Source of the DNA: DASUPK01 sp036505735
GTDB lineage: Bacteria; Actinomycetota; Thermoleophilia; Solirubrobacterales; 70-9
NCBI GenBank assembly: GCA_036505735.1
Contig: DASXSZ010000189.1
Coordinates: 1 to 15,194, forward strand
Direction of reading: 5' to 3'
DNA: 15,194 bases
Both the position numbers and the translations under genes were made by a program. The first letter of the stretch is position 1; each line of letters opens with the position of its first letter. The notes beneath the pieces were generated by a model that saw nothing but the letters and a program-made list of their open reading frames with translations, was not told the origin of the DNA and made no database searches. This document shows, piece after piece, positions 7,403-13,582 of the stretch.

Positions 7403-8916
7403 CCTTCAACGCCCCCCACATCGACTACTCCGGGCTCTCGCCCGTCATCGCGCTGACGGCGGGGGTCTGTGTCGTGCTGCTGATCGGTCTCATCCCGCGG
7501 GTGGGTCGTTTTACGATGGCCTACCTCACGATCGCGGTGCTCGCCGTCACGGCGGCCCGCTGCATCATCGAGTGGGGCTCGAACTCCGACCTGGTCGCCG
7601 GCGCGCTGCGGCTCGACGCCTTCGGACTGGCCGCGACGCTGATCGCCTGCCTGGCCGCTGCGGTCGCCGTGGTGCTCTCGATCCGTGAGCCCGCCGCCGA
7701 GGAGGCCGGGTTCGGCGCCTTCTACGCGCTGCTGCTCGGCTCGGTGCTCGGCATGACCCTGATCGCGCAGGCCCAGAACCTGATCGCCTTCTTCGTCGCG
7801 CTCGAGCTGCTCTCGATCCCGCTCTACGTGCTCTGCGCCTCGGCTCGGCGGACCGAGCGCTCGCTCGAGTCCGGCCTCAAGTACCTGATCATCGGCTCGA
7901 TCGGCTCTGCCACTGTGCTCTACGGTTTCGCGCTCCTCTACGGCGGCTCTGGCTCGACCGACTTCGCCGGAATCGCCAAGGGGCTGGCGGGAGACAACGG
8001 CAACGACACGATCGTCCTGATCGGCACCGCGATGGTGGCGACCGGACTCGCCTTCAAGACCTCCCTCGCCCCCTTCCACCAGTGGACGCCGGACGTCTAC
8101 CAGGGCGCTCCCACGCCGATCACCGCCTTCATGGCTGTGGCGACCAAGGCCGCGGCCTTCATCGCGCTGGCCCGCCTCTTCGAGGTCGCGCTCGGCCCGA
8201 TCGCCCACGACTGGAAGCCCGCCCTGGCCGCCCTCGCCGTCGCCTCTATCGCGATCGGCAACGTCGGCGCGCTCGGCCAGGACTCGCTGAAGCGGCTGAT
8301 GGGCTACTCCGGGATCGCCCAGGCCGGCTACATGCTCGCCGGGGTGGTGGTGGCGACCGAAACCGGGCTCCAGGCGCTGGTCTTCTACCTGGCCGCCTAC
8401 ACGCTGATGAACCTGGCCGTCTTCGCAGTGGTGATCGCCCGCGAGCGCGAGACCGACCGCGGCGACGACATCGAGTCCGTCGCCGGCATCGGCCGCACCC
8501 GCCCGCTCTTGGCGTGGCCACTGACGATCGGGATGCTCGCGCTCGCCGGCCTGCCCGGCACCTCGGGCTTCATGGGCAAGCTCTTCCTGATCGAGGCGAG
8601 TGTGGACGGCGACTACACCTGGCTCGGCGTGGTGATCGTGATCGGGGCGATGGTCTCGCTCGTCTACTACCTGCGTGTGGTGTCGGCGGTCTGGATGCGG
8701 CCGGAGCCGACCGAGGCTCCGGCGCAGCCGATGCCGGCGATCGCAGGCGCCTCGCCGGAGGCAGACGTGGCAGCACGCAAGGGAACGGGCCGCTGCATCC
8801 TGATCGCGGGGACGGCTCTGCTCTGCGGGGCGGCCACGATCGCGTTTGGCGTCGCCCCCTCGCCGCTGATCGACTGGGCCTCGCATGCGGCCGGGTCGTT
8901 GACGGTGACCGTGTAG
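7399..8916 (+). CDS. nuoN: NADH-quinone oxidoreductase subunit N (antiporter-like)
   Basis: Proximal antiporter-like proton-pumping subunit and last gene of the nuo operon. 505 residues, about 14 helices. The TM5 glutamate is kept (Glu136 in FFVALELLSIPLY). Other channel residues are visible: Lys220 (LAFKTSLAPFHQWTPDVYQG), Lys250 (AVATKAAAFIALARLF) and Lys394 (GTSGFMGKLFLIEA). LKRLMGYSGIAQAGYML is the usual conserved helix. A charged loop (345-368) and a hydrophilic stretch near 435-460 separate the last helices. ATG 7399 overlaps the nuoM TGA (ATGA). The stop codon lies inside a likely promoter for the methyltransferase gene. No terminator hairpin is evident after it. Confidence 0.96.
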   Translation: MTFNAPHIDYSGLSPVIALTAGVCVVLLIGLIPRVGRFTMAYLTIAVLAVTAARCIIEWGSNSDLVAGALRLDAFGLAATLIACLAAAVAVVLSIREPAAEEAGFGAFYALLLGSVLGMTLIAQAQNLIAFFVALELLSIPLYVLCASARRTERSLESGLKYLIIGSIGSATVLYGFALLYGGSGSTDFAGIAKGLAGDNGNDTIVLIGTAMVATGLAFKTSLAPFHQWTPDVYQGAPTPITAFMAVATKAAAFIALARLFEVALGPIAHDWKPALAALAVASIAIGNVGALGQDSLKRLMGYSGIAQAGYMLAGVVVATETGLQALVFYLAAYTLMNLAVFAVVIARERETDRGDDIESVAGIGRTRPLLAWPLTIGMLALAGLPGTSGFMGKLFLIEASVDGDYTWLGVVIVIGAMVSLVYYLRVVSAVWMRPEPTEAPAQPMPAIAGASPEADVAARKGTGRCILIAGTALLCGAATIAFGVAPSPLIDWASHAAGSLTVTV

Positions 8917-8928
8917 CTCTCATAGGCT
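8899..8928 (+). promoter_or_regulatory. sigma70-like promoter for the methyltransferase gene, overlapping the 3' end of nuoN
   Basis: TTGACG at 8899-8904 and TAGGCT at 8923-8928 are separated by 18 bases. Both fit housekeeping-sigma hexamers (5 of 6 to TTGACA; TAnnnT for the -10). They lie across the nuoN stop (8914-8916). A start about 7 nt past the -10 would leave a leader of roughly 15 nt containing GGAGGG (8942-8947) before GTG 8951. This is the best-formed -35/-10 pair noticed between genes in the window, and it would separate the following gene from nuo transcription. Pattern match only. Confidence 0.5.
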
Positions 8929-8950
8929 GACCCGAGCCCGTGGAGGGAGC

Positions 8951-9574
8951 GTGAGCAGCTACAGATTCCTCTACCTGATCGGATTCACGCCATGGGAACG
9001 GATGGCGAGTTCTCCGATCGCCGATCAGGTCGACCGGCTGTTCGCGCGCGAGGAGGCCGAGCGCGATCCTGCGGAGAGAAGGGTGCTCGATCTCGGCTGC
9101 GGCAGCGGGAATTGGGCTGTCGCGTTGGCGAAGCGCGGATGGGACGTGACGGGCATCGACTTCGTCCCGAAGGCCCTGCGGCGGGCCCGGCGGCGCGCCG
9201 ACGAGGAGGGGGTCGGCGTCGACTTGATCGAGGGTGACGTCACCAAGCTGCGCGAGGCGGAGGTGGGCGCGGACTTTCCCTTCCTGCTCGACATCGGGTT
9301 GTTCCATGACGAGCTCAGCGACGAACAGCGGGCCCAGATGGGTCGTGAGGTGAGCGCGGTGGCTGCGCCGGCCGCCACGTTCCTGATGATGGCCTGGAAG
9401 CCAGGGAGGCGCGGGCCGCTGCCCCGCGGGGCGCGTCAGGAGGACATCGAGGCGGCCTATCCCGATTGGGAGATCGTCGATCAGGAGCCGATGGAGGTTT
9501 CCTTCAAAGGCGTGCCCGGATACGTGAAGAGGGCCGAGCCGCGTTTCTATCGGCTTCGGCACGCGGGCCGGTAA
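8951..9574 (+). CDS. class I SAM-dependent methyltransferase
   Basis: 207 residues with a Rossmann-type SAM-binding core. Motif I is VLDLGCGSG at 45-53. Asp70 at the end of beta-2 (VTGID) should bind the ribose hydroxyls, and Asp96 (EGDVTKL) should contact the adenine. The central strand FPFLLDIGLFHDEL (109-122) is in the motif IV position. Overall it resembles TehB/thiopurine-type small-molecule methyltransferases, but nothing visible fixes the substrate. The N-terminus YLIGFTPWE is amphipathic. Start: GTG 8951 with a good GGAGGG ribosome-binding site 4-5 nt upstream; a promoter lies in the end of nuoN. It is probably unrelated to complex I despite following it, though a maturation or quinone-related role cannot be excluded from position alone. 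Confidence 0.8.
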   Translation: MSSYRFLYLIGFTPWERMASSPIADQVDRLFAREEAERDPAERRVLDLGCGSGNWAVALAKRGWDVTGIDFVPKALRRARRRADEEGVGVDLIEGDVTKLREAEVGADFPFLLDIGLFHDELSDEQRAQMGREVSAVAAPAATFLMMAWKPGRRGPLPRGARQEDIEAAYPDWEIVDQEPMEVSFKGVPGYVKRAEPRFYRLRHAGR

Positions 9575-9622
9575 CGGAGCGCAAGCTCGGCCCGGTCACC
9601 CGGTGAGCGAGGATGCCGGACC

Positions 9623-10591
9623 TTGGGCGTCCTCCTCACCATCGCCGCGATCGTGATCTCCGGCAGCGCCGGCGTGGCCGCGGAGCGCCGCTGGCCCGCT
9701 ACGGCGGTCGGCTGGGCGCGCCGGTTGCTGGTGCTCTCGCTCTACACGCTGATCCCATTCGTCGTCTTCTTCAACCTGGCCCGCACCCACATCAACGCCG
9801 ACGAGGCCGGGGGCCTGGTGATCGGTTGGGTGGCGGTCCTCGCCGCGGCGGGCCTGGCCTGGCTCACCGGCAGCCGGCTACTGCGACTGAACCGTCCCGC
9901 GACCGGCTCGCTGATCACCGGCACCCTGATTCCCAACTCCGGGTACCTCGGCTACCCGCTGGTCGCCTCGCTGCTCGGCTTCCACGCCGTCGGCGAGGCG
10001 GTTGTCTACGACATCGTCGTCCCAGCGCCGTCGCTGCTCCTGCTCGGGTTCGGGACGGGCGCGGCCTTCGGCACGAAGGCGGGAGAGGGATTCCGCGACC
10101 GCGTGATTGCCTTCTTCACCCGGAATCCGCCGCTCTACGCGGCGATCGCTGGGCTGCTCGTCCCCAACTCCCTCGCCCCCGACGTTCTGGTCGATATCTC
10201 GCGCGGCTTCGTGATCGCCCTGCTGCCGATCGGCTTCTTCGCGGTCGGGGCGGTGCTCGCCGAGGAGGTGGAGGATATGCGAGGGTGCCCCGCAGGCGAA
10301 GCCGAGGAGCAACCCGTTTTATTCAGGCTCGGCTCGCCGTTCGATCCGCCTATCGGCGCCGCGATCCTGCTGCGGCTCGCGATCGCCCCGGGCCTGCTGC
10401 TGCTCCTCTCGCTTCCCTTCATCGACCTCCCCGGCCCCTATCTGCTGCTGGCGGCGATGCCCTGCGGGATCAACACCCTGCTGGTCGCCCACGTCTACGG
10501 GCTCGACTCGAAGCTTGCGGCGCAGGCCGTGGCGTGGACCACCGCGATCGCCGTGGTCGCCGTCCTGATCGCCCAGACGATCTGGGGATAG
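9623..10591 (+). CDS. AEC (auxin efflux carrier) family permease
   Basis: 322 residues, with about ten hydrophobic segments arranged as two halves around a hydrophilic central loop. Family marks: PNSGYLGYPLV (104-113) in the first half, with the helix-breaking Asn-Pro-type crossover, and AMPCGINTLLVAHVYGLD (278-295) in the second. AEC proteins export organic anions or other small metabolites by the membrane potential; no substrate can be assigned. Start: TTG 9623, the only plausible in-frame start before the first helix, 9 nt after GAGGA (9609-9613). It lies 48 bp after the methyltransferase. Odd: residues about 221-231 in the central loop (GCPAGEAEEQP) are encoded by a palindromic repeat also found at 13545-13577, so the loop appears lengthened by an insertion. 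The frame stays open through it. Confidence 0.82.
   Translation: MGVLLTIAAIVISGSAGVAAERRWPATAVGWARRLLVLSLYTLIPFVVFFNLARTHINADEAGGLVIGWVAVLAAAGLAWLTGSRLLRLNRPATGSLITGTLIPNSGYLGYPLVASLLGFHAVGEAVVYDIVVPAPSLLLLGFGTGAAFGTKAGEGFRDRVIAFFTRNPPLYAAIAGLLVPNSLAPDVLVDISRGFVIALLPIGFFAVGAVLAEEVEDMRGCPAGEAEEQPVLFRLGSPFDPPIGAAILLRLAIAPGLLLLLSLPFIDLPGPYLLLAAMPCGINTLLVAHVYGLDSKLAAQAVAWTTAIAVVAVLIAQTIWG
10283..10316 (-). repeat. dispersed palindromic repeat, copy 1, inside the AEC permease gene
   Basis: The reverse complement of 10283-10316 matches 13545-13577 over its whole length with one substitution and one single-base gap; the first 23 bases are identical. The sequence is itself a hairpin: GGGTGC (10283-10288) pairs with GCAACCC (10309-10315, one bulged A), and GGC/GCC close a GAA loop (10295-10303). 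It lies in the coding frame and adds about 11 residues to the loop between the two halves of the permease. On the + strand it is followed by GTTTTATT, making it terminator-like. A family of small mobile or amplified palindromes is inferred from two copies only. Confidence 0.7.
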
Positions 10592-10631
10592 AGCGGCCAA
10601 ATCCGAGGCCCGGAGCATCGGCCCCTACGTC

Positions 10632-10637
10632 TACGAT
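10632..10637 (+). promoter_or_regulatory. -10-like box immediately upstream of thyX
   Basis: TACGAT (TAnnnT) ends 9 nt before the GTG start at 10647, so transcription would begin at or within a few bases of the start codon, giving a leaderless or near-leaderless message. No Shine-Dalgarno sequence is visible in the short spacer (CATCAGCCC), which agrees. No convincing -35 hexamer is seen 16-18 nt upstream. Confidence 0.35.
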
Positions 10638-10646
10638 CATCAGCCC

Positions 10647-12284
10647 GTGCGCTACCCCGTCGAGGAATTCACAAAGGAGGAACGGAGGCTCCTCTTCCCC
10701 CACTTCACCAACCTCGATCGCCCTGTCTTCGCACTGGTCAACCTCCCGGAGACGATCAAGGGGGCGCTATTCGCGCGCTATTCCCGTTACGCCGGGACGC
10801 TCCGCCGCCTCTATCTCGACGAGTTCGCCGCCGACGTCCCCGAGGGCGGCCGGCCGTTCGAGGGCGAGGAGGGCAAGCGGGCGGCGGGCCTCTACGAGCG
10901 GGTGTTCATGGGATACGGGGACGACTCGATCGCCCAGGTTGGCGGCGCGCACGTCGCCTGCGAGTGGGTCTCCAACGTGCTCACCAAGGTCCTGCAGCGC
11001 GGCCGGCTGGCCGCCTATCTCGAGCAGTCCACTCGCTACATCCCCTACGACCAGCCGCTGCCCGAGTCGGCCGGCGGCGGCCACCGCTTCTATCGCGACG
11101 ACGAGCTGGGCCCCGAGTATGCCGAGGCCATGGAGGAGCTCTTCGCGATCTACTCGCGCTCGCTCGTCCAGGTGCGCGAGTGGGCGGCCGAGCGCTGGCT
11201 GCGCGGGGACGAGCCCGAGGCGGCGTGGGAGCGCTCGATCAAGGCGAAGGCACTGGACCTGCTGCGCGGGCTGCTGCCCGCCGCGACCCTGAGCCACGTC
11301 GGCATCTTCGCCTCGGGTCAGGCCTACGAGCAGCTCCTGCTGCGGATGCTGGCCTCGCCCCTGCCCGAGGCGCGCCACTTCGCGACGATGATCCTCGAGG
11401 AGCTCAAGAAGGTGATGCCGAGCTTCGTCGCCCGGGTCGAGCGCCCCGACCGCGGCGGGGAGTGGATCGCCTACCTCGAACGTCGGCGCGAGGCCGCCGA
11501 GAGCTGGGTCTCCCGGCTGGGCCTCGACCGCCCCGAGGGCCCCGACGCGCCATCCGTGGAGCTGATCAACGTCGATGGCTCCGAGGACGAGCTGATAGCC
11601 GCCTCGCTGTTCGAATCGGCGGGCGGCTCGGAGCGAGCAATCCTCGATCGCGTTCGGGCCCTGCCCCCCGACGAGCAGGCGGAGATCATCGCCGACCTCG
11701 CTGGCGAGAGGCTGAACCGCCGTCACCGTCCCGGCCGCGGCTGGGAGGCCGTCCGCTACCGCTTCGAGATCGTCTCCGACTACGGCGGCTTCCGCGACCT
11801 GCAGCGCCACCGGATGCTGACCTGCCAGTGGCAGCGGCTCAGCCCAGACCTCGGCGCGGGGATCCCGGACGAGGTCCGCGAGGCGGGCGCGGGCTCTGAG
11901 TACGAACGCGCCCTGGAGATCTCGCGGGCCGCCTACGAGCGGCTCGCCCCCGACCAGCCGGAGGCGGCGCCGTACGCGCTCTGCCTCGGCTACCGGATCC
12001 GGTACCTGCTTGACCTGAACGCGCGCGAGGCGATGCACCTGATCGAGCTCCGCTCCGGCCGCGAGGGACACCCCACCTACCGCGCCGTCGCCCAGGCGAT
12101 GCACGAGCGGATCGCATCGGTCCACCCGGCGATCGCGGCTGCGATGACCCACGTCGACGCCTCCACCGAGCCCCGCCTCGAGCGGATCATGAGCGAGATT
12201 CGCACGCACCGGAAGCGCGTCGCCGCGGAGCAGGAGGAGCCGGAGCCCTCCGATGCTCCTCCCGGCGTCAGCGCCCTGGGTTAA
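10647..12284 (+). CDS. thyX: double-length FAD-dependent thymidylate synthase (ThyX family)
   Basis: Likely makes dTMP from dUMP using methylene-tetrahydrofolate and FADH2. 545 residues, about twice the classical 220-250 residue ThyX, built of two ThyX-like halves. N half: GYGDDSIAQVGGAHVA (89-104, counterpart of GHxSxxEH), VSNVLTKVLQ, then R118-G-R120-LAAYLEQSTRY (ThyX motif with RGR for RHR but intact EQSxRY). C half: FEIVSDYGGFRDLQRHRMLT (373-392), with RHR intact (387-389) but the distal part changed to CQWQRL; then LNAREAMHLIELRSGREGHPTYR (457-479), matching the C-terminal dUMP/FAD-contact helix. The tail 525-545 is acidic and probably disordered. GTG start with no Shine-Dalgarno. A single-chain pseudodimer with complementary half-motifs is my reading; long ThyX homologues are annotated in several phyla, but whether this one is active is not shown here. 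Confidence 0.78.
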   Translation: MRYPVEEFTKEERRLLFPHFTNLDRPVFALVNLPETIKGALFARYSRYAGTLRRLYLDEFAADVPEGGRPFEGEEGKRAAGLYERVFMGYGDDSIAQVGGAHVACEWVSNVLTKVLQRGRLAAYLEQSTRYIPYDQPLPESAGGGHRFYRDDELGPEYAEAMEELFAIYSRSLVQVREWAAERWLRGDEPEAAWERSIKAKALDLLRGLLPAATLSHVGIFASGQAYEQLLLRMLASPLPEARHFATMILEELKKVMPSFVARVERPDRGGEWIAYLERRREAAESWVSRLGLDRPEGPDAPSVELINVDGSEDELIAASLFESAGGSERAILDRVRALPPDEQAEIIADLAGERLNRRHRPGRGWEAVRYRFEIVSDYGGFRDLQRHRMLTCQWQRLSPDLGAGIPDEVREAGAGSEYERALEISRAAYERLAPDQPEAAPYALCLGYRIRYLLDLNAREAMHLIELRSGREGHPTYRAVAQAMHERIASVHPAIAAAMTHVDASTEPRLERIMSEIRTHRKRVAAEQEEPEPSDAPPGVSALG

Positions 12285-12331
12285 ATCCGGGCATCCGAAA
12301 GTTTCGTACTTCGCAATGAGGTGGTGCGCCC

Positions 12332-12337
12332 TAGGAT
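12332..12337 (+). promoter_or_regulatory. -10-like box immediately upstream of the cupredoxin gene
   Basis: TAGGAT (TAnnnT) ends 7 nt before ATG 12345, so the predicted start of transcription falls on the start codon (leaderless). The 60-bp region after thyX also holds a small palindrome, CGAAA-G-TTTCG (12296-12306), about 26 nt upstream of the box, which could be an operator. No clear -35 hexamer is present. Confidence 0.4.
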
Positions 12338-12344
12338 TGGATCG

Positions 12345-13160
12345 ATGAAGGGAGCGAGAGCCCTGGCGAGCGGGATGCTCGTCCTGGCGGCGATCTGCGC
12401 GGTGCCTGCGGTCTCGGCGGCGCAGGATTCCGGAGCGCCGGCCGAGGCGACGACGACGACCACCACCACCACCACCACGACCGCCGATCCGGTCCTCCCG
12501 CCGGTCGATCCCGAGGCCAGTTCCGCGGACCCTGGAAAGCGGAAGCCGCCCGATCCGGGCGGCGACCCGCAGCAGCAGCAGCAGCAGCAAGACCCGGTGA
12601 CGACCACCGCGGCAGCTGCGGCTCCGCCGGTCACGGTCAGCGGCCCGACGGGCAAGGCCCAAGCGTCGGCCTCGGCCAGCGTGACGATGGATGACTTCTT
12701 CTTCTCCCCGGCCTCGGCGACCGTCGCCGTAGGGGACACCGTCACCTGGCACAACGCCGGTCAGGCACCGCACACGGCCACCGCCGACGACGGCAGCTTC
12801 GATACCGGCACGATCAACTCCGGCGGCAGCGGCTCCCACCGGTTCACCACCGCCGGCACCTTCAGCTACATCTGCACCATCCACCCGAACATGCACGGGA
12901 CGGTGCGGGTGCTGAGCTCGAGCGGCGGCGGCGGGGGCAGCGGCGGGGGCAATCCCGGGTCGAGCTCGAGCGGCTCCGCCACCTCGGAGGCCTCCGCGGT
13001 CGCCTCGCCGGACGCCGCGGGCAACTCCAGCACCCTGCCGATGACGGGGATGGCCGTCGGCAGCCTGGCGCTCGTCGGGCTAGCGCTGCTGGCCATGGGG
13101 CTGATCGCGCGCCGGGCGGACCAGGGGCGTCCGAGCAGGCGCTGGCTCTCGATCTTCTAG
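12345..13160 (+). CDS. secreted cupredoxin-domain protein with LPMTG cell-wall sorting signal
   Basis: 271 residues. Signal peptide about 1-26 (MKGAR, hydrophobic core, cleavage near VSAAQ). Low-complexity stalk with Thr36-46 (11 Thr) and Gln76-82 (7 Gln). Plastocyanin/amicyanin-like domain about 112-190, with type 1 copper ligands His143, Cys177, His180 and Met183; the Cys-x2-His-x2-Met spacing is amicyanin-like. Then a Gly/Ser linker (194-228), LPMTG (231-235), a hydrophobic helix (236-254) and a basic tail (RR 256-257, RR 265-266): a sortase substrate C-terminus. It is expected outside the cell, attached to wall or membrane, as an electron-transfer or copper-binding protein. An in-frame GTG at 12321 would add eight residues ahead of the signal peptide; ATG 12345 is preferred because the signal peptide starts there and a -10-like box lies just before it. 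Redox partner unknown. Confidence 0.82.
   Translation: MKGARALASGMLVLAAICAVPAVSAAQDSGAPAEATTTTTTTTTTTADPVLPPVDPEASSADPGKRKPPDPGGDPQQQQQQQDPVTTTAAAAAPPVTVSGPTGKAQASASASVTMDDFFFSPASATVAVGDTVTWHNAGQAPHTATADDGSFDTGTINSGGSGSHRFTTAGTFSYICTIHPNMHGTVRVLSSSGGGGGSGGGNPGSSSSGSATSEASAVASPDAAGNSSTLPMTGMAVGSLALVGLALLAMGLIARRADQGRPSRRWLSIF
12450..12482 (+). repeat. threonine codon tract (11 codons, with six consecutive ACC)
   Basis: The codons run three ACG, six ACC, one ACG, one ACC. The trinucleotide tract encodes Thr36-46 in the stalk of the cupredoxin protein. Length changes by slippage would stay in frame. Thr runs just after a signal peptide are common O-glycosylated stalks in actinobacterial surface proteins. 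Confidence 0.8.
12570..12590 (+). repeat. glutamine codon tract (six CAG plus one CAA)
   Basis: Pure CAG x6 followed by CAA encodes Gln76-82 in the cupredoxin stalk. Homopolymeric Gln is unusual in bacteria. The uniform CAG run could vary in length without shifting the frame. Confidence 0.8.
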
Positions 13161-13186
13161 TCCCTCGCGTCTGAAATGCTGGAGGC

Positions 13187-13543
13187 GTGCTCCACCACGT
13201 CTCGCTCGAGATCCCGCTGGATCAGGCCGATCGCTCGATTGAGTTCTGGGGCCTGCTCGGCTTCGAGGAGGTCCCGGCCGCGGAGGTGCTCGGCGACCGG
13301 GTTCGCTGGCTCGAGCACAACGGCACCCAGATCCACCTCATCCTCACCGAGGGCCACACCGCTCCCGCGCTCGGACACGCCGCCGTGGTGGCGCCAGACC
13401 ATGCGGAGGCGAAGCAGCGCCTGCGGGACGCGGGCTTCCAGGTCGAGGACACCCGGCAGCTCTGGGGCGCCGACAGGGCCTTCGCAATCGCCCCCGGTGG
13501 CCACCGGGTCGAGCTGATGGCGGCCCCTCCGCCCACGAACTAA
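13187..13543 (+). CDS. VOC-superfamily (glyoxalase/bleomycin-resistance fold) protein
   Basis: 118 residues, a single vicinal-oxygen-chelate domain made of two beta-alpha-beta-beta-beta units. It opens MLHHVSLEIPLDQADRSIEFW (beta-1 then helix), continues with VRWLEHNGTQIHLIL, then GHAAVVAPDHAEAKQRLRDAGFQV, and ends AIAPGGHRVELMA. Candidate metal ligands in family positions are His4, His50, His64 and Glu109. The family includes glyoxalase I, dioxygenases, epimerases and antibiotic-binding proteins; the substrate cannot be read from sequence. GTG start 13187 lies 26 bp after the cupredoxin stop. GGAGG (13181-13185) is only one base from the start, too close to be ideal, so a leaderless start with weak box AATGCT (13175-13180) is an alternative. 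Followed directly by a palindromic repeat. Confidence 0.8.
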   Translation: MLHHVSLEIPLDQADRSIEFWGLLGFEEVPAAEVLGDRVRWLEHNGTQIHLILTEGHTAPALGHAAVVAPDHAEAKQRLRDAGFQVEDTRQLWGADRAFAIAPGGHRVELMAAPPPTN

Positions 13544-13544
13544 T

Positions 13545-13577
13545 CGGGTTGCTCCTCGGCTTCGCCTCGGAGCACCC
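13545..13577 (+). repeat. dispersed palindromic repeat, copy 2, between convergent genes
   Basis: Hairpin starting 2 nt after the VOC stop and ending 5 nt before the stop of the - strand membrane-protein gene. GGGT pairs with ACCC, GCTCC with GGAGC, and GGC with GCC around a TTC loop. There is no T tract on either side, so if it terminates transcription it would be a U-less hairpin serving both converging genes. It matches copy 1 (10283-10316, opposite strand) with 23 identical leading bases. Confidence 0.7.
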
Positions 13578-13582
13578 TTGCA

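Noticed and set aside
12296..12306. CGAAA-G-TTTCG palindrome upstream of the cupredoxin gene as a regulator binding site.
   Set aside because: Five-base arms are weak evidence and no regulator gene is nearby; mentioned with the -10 box but not called separately.
12321..12344. GTG 12321 as the start of the cupredoxin protein.
   Set aside because: It would put eight charged residues before a complete signal peptide and place the start upstream of the likely -10 box.
10767..12896. 709-codon - strand open frame opposite thyX and the cupredoxin gene.
   Set aside because: Antisense shadow: it crosses two confidently assigned + strand genes and their intergenic region and shows no recognisable domain.
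13493..13508. 16-base perfect palindrome CCCGGTGGCCACCGGG in the VOC gene.
   Set aside because: It encodes the family-typical APGGHRV turn, so codon use and high GC explain it. No second copy was noticed.
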